64,000 bases of DNA from Bdellovibrionaceae bacterium UBA3535 (GTDB lineage: Bacteria > Bdellovibrionota > Bdellovibrionia > Bdellovibrionales > UBA840), in NCBI GenBank assembly GCA_002376845.1, contig DFOS01000022.1, forward strand, positions 14,201 through 78,200, in the 5' to 3' direction. Positions 17,027 through 26,198 of the stretch are shown one piece after another; position 1 is the stretch's first letter; each line of letters opens with the position of its first letter. Position numbers and translations under genes: made by a program. The notes under the pieces are model-generated. The model did no database searches, was not told the origin of the DNA, and saw only the letters and a list, made by a program, of their open reading frames with translations.

Positions 17027-19525
17027 ATGAGATACAACTTAATCATATTTTTTGCTTTTAGCATCTTTTTGTCTTTGCAGCCCAAGTCTGCCATTGCACA
17101 AGATTCTTTTTCGCCACCACCTCCACCGCCGCCAGGCACCTTTGTTTCGGAGGAAGAAGAAGGTGACGATATGTTGGAGGAAGATGTTGCTCCCGAAACG
17201 GCAGAAGATGCCGCGCAAAATCGACGTCCAGAGCGCCCCAGATTTGGCGCGCCCCCTTCTCGTCCTAGTGCTAGAAATGCCGGCGTGCAAAGCGGCAATG
17301 TCAACCCTGCTTTCAATACCTTAAAAAAGCGCAAACCAAAAGAGGCGACCCAAGAACAAAAAGCTTTGGCAGAAAAGGGCGGCACTGACATCCCTTTTAG
17401 TGAGGCGCAGCCCGAGGACATTACCAATGAAAACTATCCTGATCTTATCGAAAGCTTTGATTACCCCAATGCGGACATTGCCGATGTGGTAAAGGCAATC
17501 TCCGAGCTAACGGGGAAAAACTTCATCATTGATCCCAACATTCGCGGCAAGATCACCATACTGGCTCCCTCGCAAATCACCAAGGCCGAAGCCTATAAGG
17601 CCTTCTTGTCAGCGCTAGCCATGAACGGTTTTACGGTTGTACCCTACGGCAACTTTTTAAAGATCAAAAGCGTCAATGAGGCAAAGCGAGATAGTATCAA
17701 CACCTACTCTGGCAGCTACTCCCCCGACACCGACCAACTCATCACACGCATCATTCACTTAAAGCATATTTCCGCCGAAGAGGTAAACCGTTCCCTAAGA
17801 ATCTTGGTTTCGCCAAAAGGCGAAATGGCCCCCTATCCACCAACCAACTCCCTTATCGTGACCGATTTTGGTGCCAACATTCAAAGAATCATGAGCATCC
17901 TAGGACAATTGGATGTTGCCGGTTTTGAAGAGCAATTGGCTGTGATTCCCATTAAGCACGCAAAAGCCAAAGACATTGCGGAGTTGATCGAGCAGATCAT
18001 TGACCAAGAAGCCGCTGGCTCGGCTAACAACCGCAATTCCCGTAGATCCCGTTTTTCCTCGCGCATATCTCGCTTTAACGGCGCAGGAAGTTCCTCCGGC
18101 GCGGCTTTTTCGCAGGTAATTCCAGATGAAAGAACCAACGCCATCATTGTTGTCGGAAACAATCAAGGTATCGACAAGATCCGCGGTCTGGTACGTCGCT
18201 TGGACTACCCACTAAATCCTGAAGATGCTGGCGGTGTATATGTTTACTATATGAAACATGCGGAAGCAAAAGCCATTGCCGATGTTCTAAATGGAGTAGC
18301 ACAAGACGTAAAAGCACAGCAAGAAGAAGATGACGGTGCTCCCAACAACCGTAGAGCCCGAAATATCGAACTTCCTGATGGAACCAATGAGACCTTCTTT
18401 GGTGGAGATGTGAAAATCACCGCCGATGAAAGCATCAACTCCCTCATCATCACTGCCAATCGCCAGGATTATGAGTCGGTAAAGAACCTACTCACCAAAC
18501 TGGATATACCAAGAAACCAAGTAAATGTAGAAGTGATCATCATGGAGATCGCGGCTACAGGCTCCAGAAACTGGGGAATGTCCACATACAAATTCGAGGA
18601 TACCGGCAATCCTGACTCCAATGGAATTGCTAGAACCGGTTTTAATGCGGGCAACTTGAATCAGATGATCCAGAAAGATTTTTCTAGTGACGGCTTTGTC
18701 TTGGGCTTTGGCGGCGGCGATGAGATTGAAATCGACATTGCTGGTACCGACATTACCATCCCGAACTTGATCTCTTTTATTAGCTTCATTCAATCCGTAA
18801 CCGATGCCAACATTATGTCGCAGCCAAACATTACTGTACTAGACAATACGGAAGCCACCATTGAGGTAGGTGAAAAGATACCGGTTGCTGCCGAGCAAAC
18901 CCAAACCAATCAAGGCGCAACTACCATATCCGTACAGCGAGAGCCCGCCACCTTAAAACTGCAAATCAAACCGCGCATTAGCCCCGGATCGAATGCAGTG
19001 AAATTGGAAATCAAACAAACCATTTCGCAGCTCTCCAACACCACGGTGAAGGCGCAAAATTTGGCCGAAAATGCAGTGGCCACCTCGGAGCGCAATATCG
19101 AAACGCAGATTGTGGTGAATAACAAGGATACCGCCGTCATTGGTGGTCTCATGCGGGAGGAAGAAACCTTTAGCGAAAGAAAGGTGCCTTTCTTAGGAGA
19201 CATTCCGGTTCTAGGATGGTTATTTAAGGCCAAACAAACGGAAAAACGTAAGTCCAATCTGGTTATGTTTATCACACCAAACATCATCCGCTCAGTGGAA
19301 GACGTTCGAGGTCTTCGTACGGAGAAATTGGATGATAGAATCGATTTTATTAAACGCAATATGGGAGGCAGAGATCCTTTTGGTCGTCACGTAGATGATA
19401 TTGCAAAAACCAAGGCAGAAAAGCCCATAGAATCGTACAACGAAGAAGACACCTCGACCCTTGAAGAGATTCAAGACGAATTCGATGGTGATTTTGACGA
19501 CAATTTCGACTACGAACTTGAATGA
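17027..19525 (+). CDS. gspD: type II secretion system secretin GspD
   Basis: 832 residues. Signal peptide at about 1-24 (ending AIAQ). An unusual proline and acidic segment follows (SPPPPPPPGTF, then EEEEGDDMLEED) before the N0 domain at about 140-215 (FDYPNADIADVVKAISELTG). N1-N3 domains are present, and N3 carries a low-complexity serine/arginine/glycine loop near 330-360. The secretin core runs from about 490 to 765 and ends with VPFLGDIPVLGWLFK near 719, followed by a long acidic tail. It forms the outer-membrane pore. No pilotin (GspS) gene is seen, and no lipobox, so assembly may use another route. Confidence 0.95.
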   Translation: MRYNLIIFFAFSIFLSLQPKSAIAQDSFSPPPPPPPGTFVSEEEEGDDMLEEDVAPETAEDAAQNRRPERPRFGAPPSRPSARNAGVQSGNVNPAFNTLKKRKPKEATQEQKALAEKGGTDIPFSEAQPEDITNENYPDLIESFDYPNADIADVVKAISELTGKNFIIDPNIRGKITILAPSQITKAEAYKAFLSALAMNGFTVVPYGNFLKIKSVNEAKRDSINTYSGSYSPDTDQLITRIIHLKHISAEEVNRSLRILVSPKGEMAPYPPTNSLIVTDFGANIQRIMSILGQLDVAGFEEQLAVIPIKHAKAKDIAELIEQIIDQEAAGSANNRNSRRSRFSSRISRFNGAGSSSGAAFSQVIPDERTNAIIVVGNNQGIDKIRGLVRRLDYPLNPEDAGGVYVYYMKHAEAKAIADVLNGVAQDVKAQQEEDDGAPNNRRARNIELPDGTNETFFGGDVKITADESINSLIITANRQDYESVKNLLTKLDIPRNQVNVEVIIMEIAATGSRNWGMSTYKFEDTGNPDSNGIARTGFNAGNLNQMIQKDFSSDGFVLGFGGGDEIEIDIAGTDITIPNLISFISFIQSVTDANIMSQPNITVLDNTEATIEVGEKIPVAAEQTQTNQGATTISVQREPATLKLQIKPRISPGSNAVKLEIKQTISQLSNTTVKAQNLAENAVATSERNIETQIVVNNKDTAVIGGLMREEETFSERKVPFLGDIPVLGWLFKAKQTEKRKSNLVMFITPNIIRSVEDVRGLRTEKLDDRIDFIKRNMGGRDPFGRHVDDIAKTKAEKPIESYNEEDTSTLEEIQDEFDGDFDDNFDYELE

Positions 19526-19532
19526 TCCATAA

Positions 19533-19581
19533 GCCTTTTTGCGACTCACCTCGTCGCAAAAAGGCGCAAAGTACCTTTGCG
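19533..19581 (+). other. two hairpins between gspD and gspE
   Basis: A perfect 13-bp stem GCCTTTTTGCGAC/GTCGCAAAAAGGC with a 7-base loop (19533-19565). It is followed at once by a second stem CGCAAAG/CTTTGCG with a 3-base loop (19565-19581). No T-run follows, and gspE continues in the same direction 33 bp later. These could be an mRNA processing or stability element that sets the GspD to GspE ratio, or a partial terminator. Confidence 0.6.
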
Positions 19582-19613
19582 TCATTCCTGCTTTTATAGT
19601 CTAATTATTATGT

Positions 19614-21296
19614 ATGCAGAACATCGAGACGCTACTTCTTAAGAACACCAGCTTAGAAAAACCACAAGTGGAGGCCCTGCTAAATTATCCGCGAGTGGGC
19701 GGCGGCAATATTCATGAATACATTGATCGCATGCAGCCCGATGACATTGAAGATGTACTAAAAATTATTTGCCAAGAATTAAATCTCGAATTCATGCAAG
19801 ACATCCCCGTAAATGAAATACCGGTGGACTTGATTCGCAATATACCAATTAACTACTCAAAAAATCATGAAATCCTGCCTCTTAAAGATGAAGGAGAACA
19901 TGTAAAAGTATTGATGTCGAATCCTATCAATATGGAATCGTTAAATGATTTGCGCGCCTTTTTTAACAAAAACACCAAGGCTGTGATTACCACAAGCCCG
20001 AAAATACAGGATGCCATCAATAAGGTTTACGAAAAATCCACCGCAGCACTCGACGGCCTGGATGAAATTGAAGAAGAGGACTACGATCTAGATGAACCAA
20101 TCATCGACCTATTAGAAGCCGGAGATGATGATGCCCCGGTGATCCGCCTAGTGAACACCCTATTATTTCGGGCTGTAAAAGAAAAGGCCTCGGACATACA
20201 TATTGAGCCCTACGAACGAGAACTGGTGGTGCGTTTTCGCATTGATGGCCAGCTATACGATGTGTTCAAGCCACCAAAAAAACTGCAAAACTCCATCACC
20301 TCTAGAATTAAGGTAATGGCCAATTTAAATATTGCCGAAAAACGCTTGCCGCAAGATGGACGTATACCATTGAAACTTGCAGGAAAAGACATCGACATTC
20401 GTTTAAATACGGTGCCTACCGCCTTTGGCGAACGCTTGGTGATGCGTTTGCAAGATCGGTCCAATTTAATTTTGGACATTAACCAAATAGGATTTCCGCA
20501 AGAAAACCTAAAAATGATCAAAGCCATGTTGCAAAAGGCTTATGGAATTATCTTGGTTACCGGCCCTACTGGTTCGGGTAAATCCTTCACCCTTTATTCT
20601 TGTTTAAAAGAAATTGTCTCACCAGAAAGAAATATTATCACGGTGGAAGATCCGGTGGAGCAGCGAATTCACGGGATTGGGCAAATCCAAGTAAATTCAA
20701 AAATAGGACTGACCTTTGCCAATGGGCTTCGCTCGATTTTGCGTCAAGACCCCGATGTGATCATGGTGGGTGAGATTCGTGACTATGAAACAGCAGAAAT
20801 TGCGATCAACGCCTCTCTAACGGGTCACTTGGTTTTGTCCACCCTGCACACCAATGATTCGGCCGGTGTCTTTCCGCGTTTGATGGATATGGGCTGCGAG
20901 CCATTTTTGATTTCTTCATCCCTTGTGGGCGTCATTGCACAAAGACTTGTGCGTGTTCTGTGTCCACATTGCAAGGCACCCTACCAGCCTTCAGAAGTGG
21001 ATCTACAGGCTCTAGAAATCACCGCCAAGCAAGCCCAAGGAGCAAAATTTTATAAGGCCATTGGCTGCAACCAGTGCAATCAAAAAGGTTTTACCGGTCG
21101 AACCGCCATCTCCGAATTGCTAGTGGTGAATGATGACATTCGACAACTGATACTGCAACGACAAGACGGTGGTACCATTAAGAAAGCTGCCATCAAAAAT
21201 GGTATGCGCACCGTACGTACTGACGGTGTACTCAAGGTGCTGCAGGGGATTACCACCATCGAAGAAGTATTGCACACAACGCAAACGGATGATTGA
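19614..21296 (+). CDS. gspE: type II secretion ATPase GspE
   Basis: 560 residues. It is the cytoplasmic hexameric ATPase that drives pseudopilus assembly. The N1/N2 domain (about 1-150) binds GspL. Walker A GPTGSGKS lies near 316-323, the Asp box ITVEDPVEQRIHGIGQIQVN near 340-360, Walker B DPDVIMVGEIRD near 379-390, and the His box LTGHLVLSTLHTND near 400-415. The zinc-binding tetracysteine is intact (CPHC near 450 and CNQC near 484). The start has only a weak ribosome binding site and lies just after two hairpins, so its expression may be set separately from gspD. The stop overlaps the region of the gspF start. Confidence 0.96.
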   Translation: MQNIETLLLKNTSLEKPQVEALLNYPRVGGGNIHEYIDRMQPDDIEDVLKIICQELNLEFMQDIPVNEIPVDLIRNIPINYSKNHEILPLKDEGEHVKVLMSNPINMESLNDLRAFFNKNTKAVITTSPKIQDAINKVYEKSTAALDGLDEIEEEDYDLDEPIIDLLEAGDDDAPVIRLVNTLLFRAVKEKASDIHIEPYERELVVRFRIDGQLYDVFKPPKKLQNSITSRIKVMANLNIAEKRLPQDGRIPLKLAGKDIDIRLNTVPTAFGERLVMRLQDRSNLILDINQIGFPQENLKMIKAMLQKAYGIILVTGPTGSGKSFTLYSCLKEIVSPERNIITVEDPVEQRIHGIGQIQVNSKIGLTFANGLRSILRQDPDVIMVGEIRDYETAEIAINASLTGHLVLSTLHTNDSAGVFPRLMDMGCEPFLISSSLVGVIAQRLVRVLCPHCKAPYQPSEVDLQALEITAKQAQGAKFYKAIGCNQCNQKGFTGRTAISELLVVNDDIRQLILQRQDGGTIKKAAIKNGMRTVRTDGVLKVLQGITTIEEVLHTTQTDD

Positions 21297-21298
21297 TT

Positions 21299-22522
21299 AT
21301 GCCTCTTTATGAATATCGTGGTCTGGACCGCAGTGGAAAAAGCATAAAAGGTTCCATCGATGCAGAGAGCGAACGCAGCGCCAGACTTCGTCTGAAAAAA
21401 GATGGCATCTACCTGCAGAGTCTAAAAAACCGCCAAAAAGCCAATGCGGCCAAAAAACCTGGATCTGTCAGCATTCAATCAAAAGTCACGGTAGAAGACA
21501 TGTCCCTTATGACACGTCAGTTAGCTACCCTATTAAAAGCCAATGTACCACTGGTGGAATGTTTGACCGCTGTTGCTGATCAAATTGAAAACCCTTATTT
21601 GCGATCGGTTGTGAGTGACATTCGTGACCAAGTCAATGAAGGGGTTTCTTTTCATAAAGCCATGAGTAAATACCCCAAAGTTTTTAACCGTATCTTTATC
21701 TCTATGGCAGAAGCTGGTGAAGCCTCGGGTACTTTGGACATTATTTTATTGCGTTTAGCAGAATTTTTAGAGTCACAAAATGAATTGCAAAACAAAATCC
21801 AGTCAGCCCTAATGTATCCAGTGCTGATGCTAGTCTTTACAGCCCTACTGCTAATTCTGATGTTTGTTTATGTAATTCCAAAAATCACCGAGATTTTTGA
21901 TCAATTTCCAAAATTGGTTCTTCCCTGGTACTCGAAACTCATCATTGATATCAGTGATTTTATGCTGACCTATTGGCAATTTCTTATTTTTGCCACGGTG
22001 GCTTCTGCCATCTTATTTTTACGCTGGAAATCGACACCCAATGGCTCCAATCAATGGGACGCAATATTATTAAAATTCCCTGTTGTTGGGAAACTCACTA
22101 GGATGATTGCTGTTTCTCGCTTCACCCGAACTTTGAGCACATTACTTACAGGCGGCGTGCCCATGCTGCAGTCTATGGACATTGTTAAAAATGTAGTCGA
22201 CAATCATGTTCTAGAAGTTGCCGTTAATGCAGCCCGCGACAATATTAGTGAAGGGGAAAACATTGCAGGCCCTCTCAAAAAGTCGGGGGAATTTCCTCCC
22301 TTAGTGATACATATGATACATATTGGTGAAAAAACGGGCGATTTAGAAAATATGCTAACGCAGGTCAGCGATGCTTACGATTTTCAGGTGCGAAATAAGG
22401 TCGAAGGCCTAACTAGCATTCTTGAGCCAATTATGATAATTTTAATGGGCGTAATTGTAGGCATTATAGTTTTTGCCATTATGATGCCTATCATGCAACT
22501 TACTGATATTAGCAACTTTTAG
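21299..22522 (+). CDS. gspF: type II secretion inner-membrane platform protein GspF
   Basis: 407 residues with the two-fold repeated T2SSF domain (about 70-190 and 275-400) and three membrane helices, the longest near 170-195 (LMLVFTALLLILMFVYVIP) and at the C-terminus. It begins MPLYEYRGLDRSGKSIKG, as GspF proteins do. I take ATG 21299. A TTG at 21293 would add two residues and overlap the gspE stop. Signature stretches are MTRQLATLLKANVPLVECL and IHIGEKTGDLENML. It forms the base of the pseudopilus assembly machine and contacts GspE. Confidence 0.95.
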   Translation: MPLYEYRGLDRSGKSIKGSIDAESERSARLRLKKDGIYLQSLKNRQKANAAKKPGSVSIQSKVTVEDMSLMTRQLATLLKANVPLVECLTAVADQIENPYLRSVVSDIRDQVNEGVSFHKAMSKYPKVFNRIFISMAEAGEASGTLDIILLRLAEFLESQNELQNKIQSALMYPVLMLVFTALLLILMFVYVIPKITEIFDQFPKLVLPWYSKLIIDISDFMLTYWQFLIFATVASAILFLRWKSTPNGSNQWDAILLKFPVVGKLTRMIAVSRFTRTLSTLLTGGVPMLQSMDIVKNVVDNHVLEVAVNAARDNISEGENIAGPLKKSGEFPPLVIHMIHIGEKTGDLENMLTQVSDAYDFQVRNKVEGLTSILEPIMIILMGVIVGIIVFAIMMPIMQLTDISNF

Positions 22523-22534
22523 GAGATAACAATA

Positions 22535-22957
22535 ATGAAAATGCTACGTAGCTCTTCGGGGATGACTTTAATTGAAATTATGATTGTTCTTGTGATTCTT
22601 GGCGGTTTGATGGCCTTATTAAGTGGTCAGTTTACCGGCCAATTGCAAAAATCAAAAGTTAGCACCACAAAAATTCAATTTGGCGAGCTCTCAAAGTCCA
22701 TTCAACAATACCAATTAGACTGTGGCTCCCTTCCTTCAACAAGTGAGGGACTGCAAGCGCTTGTGCAAGGTGGTGGTTCTTGTCAAAATTGGGGCCCCAC
22801 ACCTTATGCAAAAAAGAACTTGCTTGTAGATCCTTGGGGTAACGATATTATGTATGAAAGAAACTCCAGTGTTTCCTTTACCCTACTATCTTATGGTGCT
22901 GACGGCGAGCCTGGAGGCGATGGCCTAGATGCCGACATTAGCTCCGAAGATTTATAA
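22535..22957 (+). CDS. gspG: major pseudopilin GspG
   Basis: 140 residues, starting after AGGAGAT. The prepilin signal is short (MKMLRSSSG), with cleavage before M10: G/MTLIEIMIVLVILGG, carrying the E5 required for assembly. The mature N-terminal position is methionine where phenylalanine is usual. The C-terminal domain follows the GspG pattern: DCGSLPSTSEGLQALVQ, DPWGNDIMYE, and SYGADGEPGGDGLDADIS, which includes the calcium-site aspartates. It is the main subunit of the pseudopilus that pushes substrates through GspD. The end overlaps gspH by 29 bp. Confidence 0.96.
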   Translation: MKMLRSSSGMTLIEIMIVLVILGGLMALLSGQFTGQLQKSKVSTTKIQFGELSKSIQQYQLDCGSLPSTSEGLQALVQGGGSCQNWGPTPYAKKNLLVDPWGNDIMYERNSSVSFTLLSYGADGEPGGDGLDADISSEDL

Positions 22958-23528
22958 GAATTCCTCTGCTGGTATGACCTTGATTGAGATTATGATCGTT
23001 ATGGTCATACTCACCGGGGTCATAGTCCTAGGGGCCATGAGCCTTCGTGCCCCGAGCTCCGATGTCCGTAGCGACATTCGCAAGCTTCTCATTCTTAGTA
23101 AGCGCCTCAACCAACAAGCACAGCTAGATCAAAAGATTTACCGCCTTACCCTATCCTTTGATAAAGAGCAGCCATTTTACTATGTCGAGACTACCGATAA
23201 GAAAACCATTGAGACGGCAAGCACGGATGCCTTCGACGAAGACCCCGATAGCAGCGACTTTAAGATCGCGAAAAAGTTTACCAAAGATCGCAATTCCCTA
23301 CCGGAAGGCTTTTTCTTTAAAAAACTTTTATTGCTCGAACAGGGTGTTTATTTTGATGAGGGAATTGCCTACATTCACTATTTTCCGCAAGGCATGGCCG
23401 ATGCTAGCGCCTTGCAAATCACCAATACCGATGAGACTTTATCTTGGACACTAATCGTAAACCCTTTAACCGGCGCCACACGTCTTGTAGAGGGCCTATA
23501 CGAGGCCGCTGAGCTAAGCCGCGAATAG
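22929..23528 (+). CDS. gspH: minor pseudopilin GspH
   Basis: 199 residues. The prepilin leader runs to G15, with mature start MTLIEIMIVMVILTG, which keeps E5 and again shows methionine at position 1 as in GspG. The globular part is acidic, with strand-rich sequence (IYRLTLSFDKEQPFYYVETT). ATG 22929 lies inside the gspG coding region, a 29-bp overlap, and gives a leader of normal length. It is a minor pseudopilin at or near the tip. Assignment as GspH rests on position in the operon and size as much as on sequence, since this subunit diverges quickly. Confidence 0.85.
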   Translation: MPTLAPKIYKNSSAGMTLIEIMIVMVILTGVIVLGAMSLRAPSSDVRSDIRKLLILSKRLNQQAQLDQKIYRLTLSFDKEQPFYYVETTDKKTIETASTDAFDEDPDSSDFKIAKKFTKDRNSLPEGFFFKKLLLLEQGVYFDEGIAYIHYFPQGMADASALQITNTDETLSWTLIVNPLTGATRLVEGLYEAAELSRE

Positions 23529-23553
23529 GTATATACCTAGACATCCAAGCATT

Positions 23554-24057
23554 ATGCCCTACAATATTCTTATGAGAAATGCTGGCTTCACACTCATGGA
23601 AGTTTTAATTGCCATGCTGATTTTGGCAGGCGGCCTAATGGTTTTAAACAATTCCTCTTCCTCTAGCATTGGCACCTTGCAAAAGGCAAAAAAAGTGGAA
23701 CAGATTGCTCGCCTATTGGAATCGAAAATGACCGAAATGGAGCTCAACACAAGAGGTAAAAAATTTGAAGAATTGGAAACATCCGCTGCTGGTGATTTTG
23801 GCTCTACCTACCCCGATCTGCGGTGGACCATGGAAATCAATGATTTTTCTGCGCCCAACTTTGCCTCGATGATGAACCAAGATCAAGCACAGAGCGACAT
23901 GGCCCTTTTGATACTAAATAAATTCACGGAACATTTGGAAGAGGCCGTAAAGGAAATGAAGGTCAGTGTGATTTGGACAGTGGATGAAAACAAGTTGGAA
24001 TATTCTGTTACAACCCTATTGGTAGACTATGAAGCAAAAATCACCATGCAACAATAG
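23554..24057 (+). CDS. gspI: minor pseudopilin GspI
   Basis: 167 residues. Leader to G11, then FTLMEVLIAMLILAGGLMVL, which has the E5 and the GspI-type hydrophobic core. The globular domain includes IARLLESKMTEMELNTRG and DLRWTMEINDF, consistent with GspI. A second in-frame ATG at 23572 (MRNAGFTLM) would give a 5-residue leader and may be the real start. In known systems GspI, J and K form the tip trimer that starts pseudopilus assembly. It overlaps gspJ by 29 bp. Confidence 0.88.
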   Translation: MPYNILMRNAGFTLMEVLIAMLILAGGLMVLNNSSSSSIGTLQKAKKVEQIARLLESKMTEMELNTRGKKFEELETSAAGDFGSTYPDLRWTMEINDFSAPNFASMMNQDQAQSDMALLILNKFTEHLEEAVKEMKVSVIWTVDENKLEYSVTTLLVDYEAKITMQQ

Positions 24058-24925
24058 CCACGGCTTTACGCTAATTGAGATTATCATCGCCGTACTGATA
24101 TTGGCGTCTTTATCTTTAATGACTGCCACCAGCATGCAGAACACCGTAAAACTCAAAAGCAAAGTACAATCACGCATTGACCGAGGTGAAGAGCTGCGCT
24201 CAGCCTTGAAAGTCATGAAGCGAGACATTCAAACCGCTTTTCATTATAACAACTATAATTTACAAATATTAGAAGAGATCAAGCGAGAAATTGTCATTGC
24301 GAAACAACAAAAAAATAATCGTAACACCAATCAGTCCAATTCCAACAACCAAAGACGTAACAGAAATAACCAGCAAGAGGAAGAAGTCACAACAGAAAGT
24401 ATCATCAACAATTACATTCGTTTGTATCAAGGAGAGGCTAAGAAAACCCATTTCTTAGGAGAAAAAGACGCCCTACATTTTACCAGCGTCAATCACCTAA
24501 GGCGATACAAGGATGCGCAAGAGAGCAACTTGATGGAAGTGGGCTACTATCTACAAAACTGCCGATCCCTACTAAAGGAAGAGGAGCGAAGCAATTGCCT
24601 GTGGCGCAGAAGCACTCCTTTTTTGGATGAAGAAACGGATGAAGGAGGTAGCGCCGCCGTACTCCTGGAGAATGTACAAAGTCTCGATTTGCAATACTAC
24701 GACTTAGAAACAGAGGAGTGGTTGACCCGCTGGCTAACGAATGAAGATGGTTCGCAAAGCACGCGTGGAAAGTTTCCAGAGGCCGTTAAAATTACCATCG
24801 AAGTAAAACAGGGCGAGGAAAGTGTTCGTGAGGAAATGGTGGTTTCTTTATTTTTTACCAACAACCCCGAAAAGAAAACGCCCGGAGAAGATGCGGAGGG
24901 AGCCGATGCAGCACAAGCCCCATAA
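24029..24925 (+). CDS. gspJ: minor pseudopilin GspJ
   Basis: 298 residues, long for GspJ (usually about 200). Leader MKQKSPCNNSHG, then FTLIEIIIAVLILASLSLMT with E5. An asparagine- and glutamine-rich insertion near 92-120 (RNTNQSNSNNQRRNRNNQQ) interrupts the globular domain and probably forms a flexible loop. Downstream sequence VQSLDLQYYDLETEEWLTRW resembles the GspJ C-terminal sheet. The last about 20 residues, acidic and alanine-rich, overlap the gspK start region. It is a component of the pseudopilus tip complex. Confidence 0.88.
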   Translation: MKQKSPCNNSHGFTLIEIIIAVLILASLSLMTATSMQNTVKLKSKVQSRIDRGEELRSALKVMKRDIQTAFHYNNYNLQILEEIKREIVIAKQQKNNRNTNQSNSNNQRRNRNNQQEEEVTTESIINNYIRLYQGEAKKTHFLGEKDALHFTSVNHLRRYKDAQESNLMEVGYYLQNCRSLLKEEERSNCLWRRSTPFLDEETDEGGSAAVLLENVQSLDLQYYDLETEEWLTRWLTNEDGSQSTRGKFPEAVKITIEVKQGEESVREEMVVSLFFTNNPEKKTPGEDAEGADAAQAP

Positions 24926-26129
24926 TAACAACAAAGGCATTGCGCTGCTGATGGCCATGTTTACGGTTGTCATATTGTCCTATCTTGCAGTGGAAATTTC
25001 CTACGAAGTGGCCGTGGAATATCGACTTTCAAAGAACGAGTATGACGATTTAAAGGCACGCTATGCGGCCAAATCGGCGGCACAAATCAGCCTGCTGCGA
25101 ATTGCGATGTACAAACAAGTATTTGATCAATTTGGTAATAATATTTCCGACCCTTCCATGCTGGATATGATCTGGAACTTCCCCTTTTCTTGGCCTCCGA
25201 CTCTGCCCGAGGAGGCAAGCATGTTGGCCAAGGATGAACTGCAAGCAGTACTGGACGCTTCCGCGCAAGATACCCAATGGACGGCGGTGATTGAGAGCGA
25301 GGGAAATAAACTAGATCTTAATGATCTTAACTCCCCCTCAGAAACCCTTGCAAAAGCTACGGAAGAAAACTTGATTCAATTGTTGCAGAAACGTTTGGAG
25401 CAAGATGATGAATGGGCTAGAGATAATCGAGGGTTAAATATCAAAGAAATTGTGGCGAACATAAAAGACTGGGTCGATCCAGACGATAGAAGCCCCCATG
25501 CAGGTTCAGAAAAAAGCCTGTATTCTGATATATCGGAGGTGGAATTGCCGCCAAATGCGGACTTTAAAACCATGCAGGAGCTGCATATGGTGGCCGGGGT
25601 TACTGACGAAATTTACAATGTAATCGCACCTGTTACCACAGTGTACGGGATCAAGGGGATCAATGTAAATTATGCTGACAAAAAACAATTGCAAGCCATC
25701 GATTACCAAATTAACGAAGAGGTTGCCAACGCCATCCGCACCCGAATCAATGATCCTGATTTGGGCCCCTTTCAATCTTATGAGGAGTTTGAATCCTTTT
25801 TAGCAGGCGAAGGATTGGATATGGATAACTTTAACCGGGCAGAATTGCCTTTGCGCTTTGGCAAGGAATTTAATTTCCGCATTAAAGCGGTGGGCATGTA
25901 TGGTTTATCAAAACGCCAAATCGAAGCCATTGTCTATGATTACACCAATGCAAAAGTGCAACTTAGAAGCCTACTAGATAAACAAGTTGCCAAAGAAAAT
26001 GAAGAATTGAACGAAGATGAGAGTGACGACCAGCAAGACGAAAATGCACGGGACAATTCGAATAATACCAACAATCAGGAGACCTTTGATCGCGGTAAAC
26101 CGAGAGTGATTTTCTGGCGCGAATCCTAG
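24906..26129 (+). CDS. gspK: minor pseudopilin GspK
   Basis: 407 residues from ATG 24906, supported by GGAGGG six bases upstream. The frame extends to 24822, but that extra part only mirrors the end of gspJ. Leader to G11, then IALLMAMFTVVILSYLAVEI. Position 5 of the mature chain is not glutamate, as expected for GspK, the subunit that caps the tip. The large alpha domain has GspK-type sequence (VIESEGNKLDLNDLNSPSET, IKDWVDPDDRSPHAGSE, IKGINVNYADKKQLQAIDY). A Q/N/D/E-rich tail closes the protein. There are 20 bp of overlap with gspJ. Confidence 0.92.
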   Translation: MQHKPHNNNKGIALLMAMFTVVILSYLAVEISYEVAVEYRLSKNEYDDLKARYAAKSAAQISLLRIAMYKQVFDQFGNNISDPSMLDMIWNFPFSWPPTLPEEASMLAKDELQAVLDASAQDTQWTAVIESEGNKLDLNDLNSPSETLAKATEENLIQLLQKRLEQDDEWARDNRGLNIKEIVANIKDWVDPDDRSPHAGSEKSLYSDISEVELPPNADFKTMQELHMVAGVTDEIYNVIAPVTTVYGIKGINVNYADKKQLQAIDYQINEEVANAIRTRINDPDLGPFQSYEEFESFLAGEGLDMDNFNRAELPLRFGKEFNFRIKAVGMYGLSKRQIEAIVYDYTNAKVQLRSLLDKQVAKENEELNEDESDDQQDENARDNSNNTNNQETFDRGKPRVIFWRES

Positions 26130-26198
26130 ACCAATGACCAAGCAATCCGCTTGTACTAAATAGCCGATTTCGCTAGAATTTTACTATAGGGGAGCTCT

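Noticed and set aside
17023..17427. 134-residue minus-strand frame opposite gspD with glycine run
   Set aside because: The glycines are the complement of the proline run in GspD; no ribosome binding site, and a secretin is clear on the other strand.
24822..24905. 28-residue N-terminal extension of GspK
   Set aside because: It mirrors the end of gspJ. ATG 24906 has GGAGGG at correct distance and gives a prepilin leader of the right length.
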